Assembly (NCBI GenBank): GCA_903923345.1
Contig: CAIXXI010000060.1
Location: forward strand, 1 to 5,616
DNA from: an uncultured Burkholderiales bacterium
Lineage (GTDB): Bacteria; Pseudomonadota; Gammaproteobacteria; Burkholderiales; Burkholderiaceae_E
Direction of reading: 5' to 3'
Length of the DNA stretch: 5,616 nt
Part shown: positions 5,553 through 5,616 of the stretch, piece after piece
How positions within the stretch are numbered: position 1 is the first letter of the stretch
Layout of the letters: each line of letters starts with the position of its first letter
Program-made: the position numbers and the translations under genes
Notes under the pieces: generated by a model
Database searches by the model: none
Seen by the model: the letters and a program-made list of their open reading frames with translations, nothing else
Told to the model about the DNA's origin: nothing

Positions 5553-5616
5553 ATGCGACCCTGTGCCTGCTGTGGCTTTTTGCCCACCGGTACACTGTCT
5601 GATTCTGGAGGAATGC
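5553..5616 (+). promoter_or_regulatory. Probable leader and ribosome binding site of a gene starting beyond the window
   Basis: GGAGG at 5607-5611 is a perfect Shine-Dalgarno core. The ATG at 5613 is only one base away, too close to be its start, so the real start probably lies a few bases past 5616. TACACT (5591-5596) is a possible -10 without a good -35. In related bacteria argC or erpA often follows rpsI, but nothing here shows which gene this is. Confidence 0.4.

Noticed and set aside
5613..5616. ATG at 5613 as the start of the next gene
   Set aside because: It is only one base from the GGAGG core, too close for initiation. The real start is more likely just outside the window.

Overview
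The window looks like chromosomal DNA of a GC-rich betaproteobacterium. Three things point that way. There are two porins of the betaproteobacterial trimeric OmpC-like type, ending in the expected C-terminal Phe. The coq7 product has the proteobacterial RVNHVGEVCAQALY motif. coq7, an OsmC-like gene and rplM-rpsI sit side by side, an order I recall from betaproteobacteria but could not check here. No mobile element, tRNA, rRNA or CRISPR array is visible, so I read this as an ordinary core and envelope region. The genus cannot be named from the sequence alone.

Layout, left to right. Bases 1-433 hold the C-terminal part of a transglutaminase-like protein (+), cut by the window edge but with its Cys-His-Asp triad intact. 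It converges on porin 1 (minus, 531-1754), whose intrinsic terminator lies at 463-491. A 290-bp intergenic stretch (1755-2044) holds a probable porin 1 promoter and a long hairpin downstream of porin 2. Porin 2 (minus, 2045-3268) is a tandem paralogue of the same length, 407 aa. A short, strongly AT-rich divergent region (3269-3435) separates it from coq7 (+, 3436-4083), a di-iron hydroxylase of ubiquinone synthesis. coq7 converges on an OsmC/YhfA-like gene (minus, 4127-4549). That gene is divergent from rplM-rpsI (4618-5046, 5082-5474, +), the L13-S9 ribosomal protein operon, which ends at a clear intrinsic terminator (5523-5552). The last 60 bases look like the leader of another + gene starting just beyond the window.

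The genes do not form one pathway. They are separate units: an outer-membrane porin pair, a respiratory-quinone gene, a probable thiol/peroxide-handling protein and a ribosomal operon. The more interesting signals are regulatory. They are a 20-bp hairpin between the porins whose imperfections are all G-U wobbles only in the porin-sense RNA, a palindrome at the -35 region of porin 2, overlapping back-to-back promoters between the OsmC-like gene and rplM, and an abrupt base-composition step inside the 5' end of coq7, which also lacks a Shine-Dalgarno. I found no convincing previously undescribed system.
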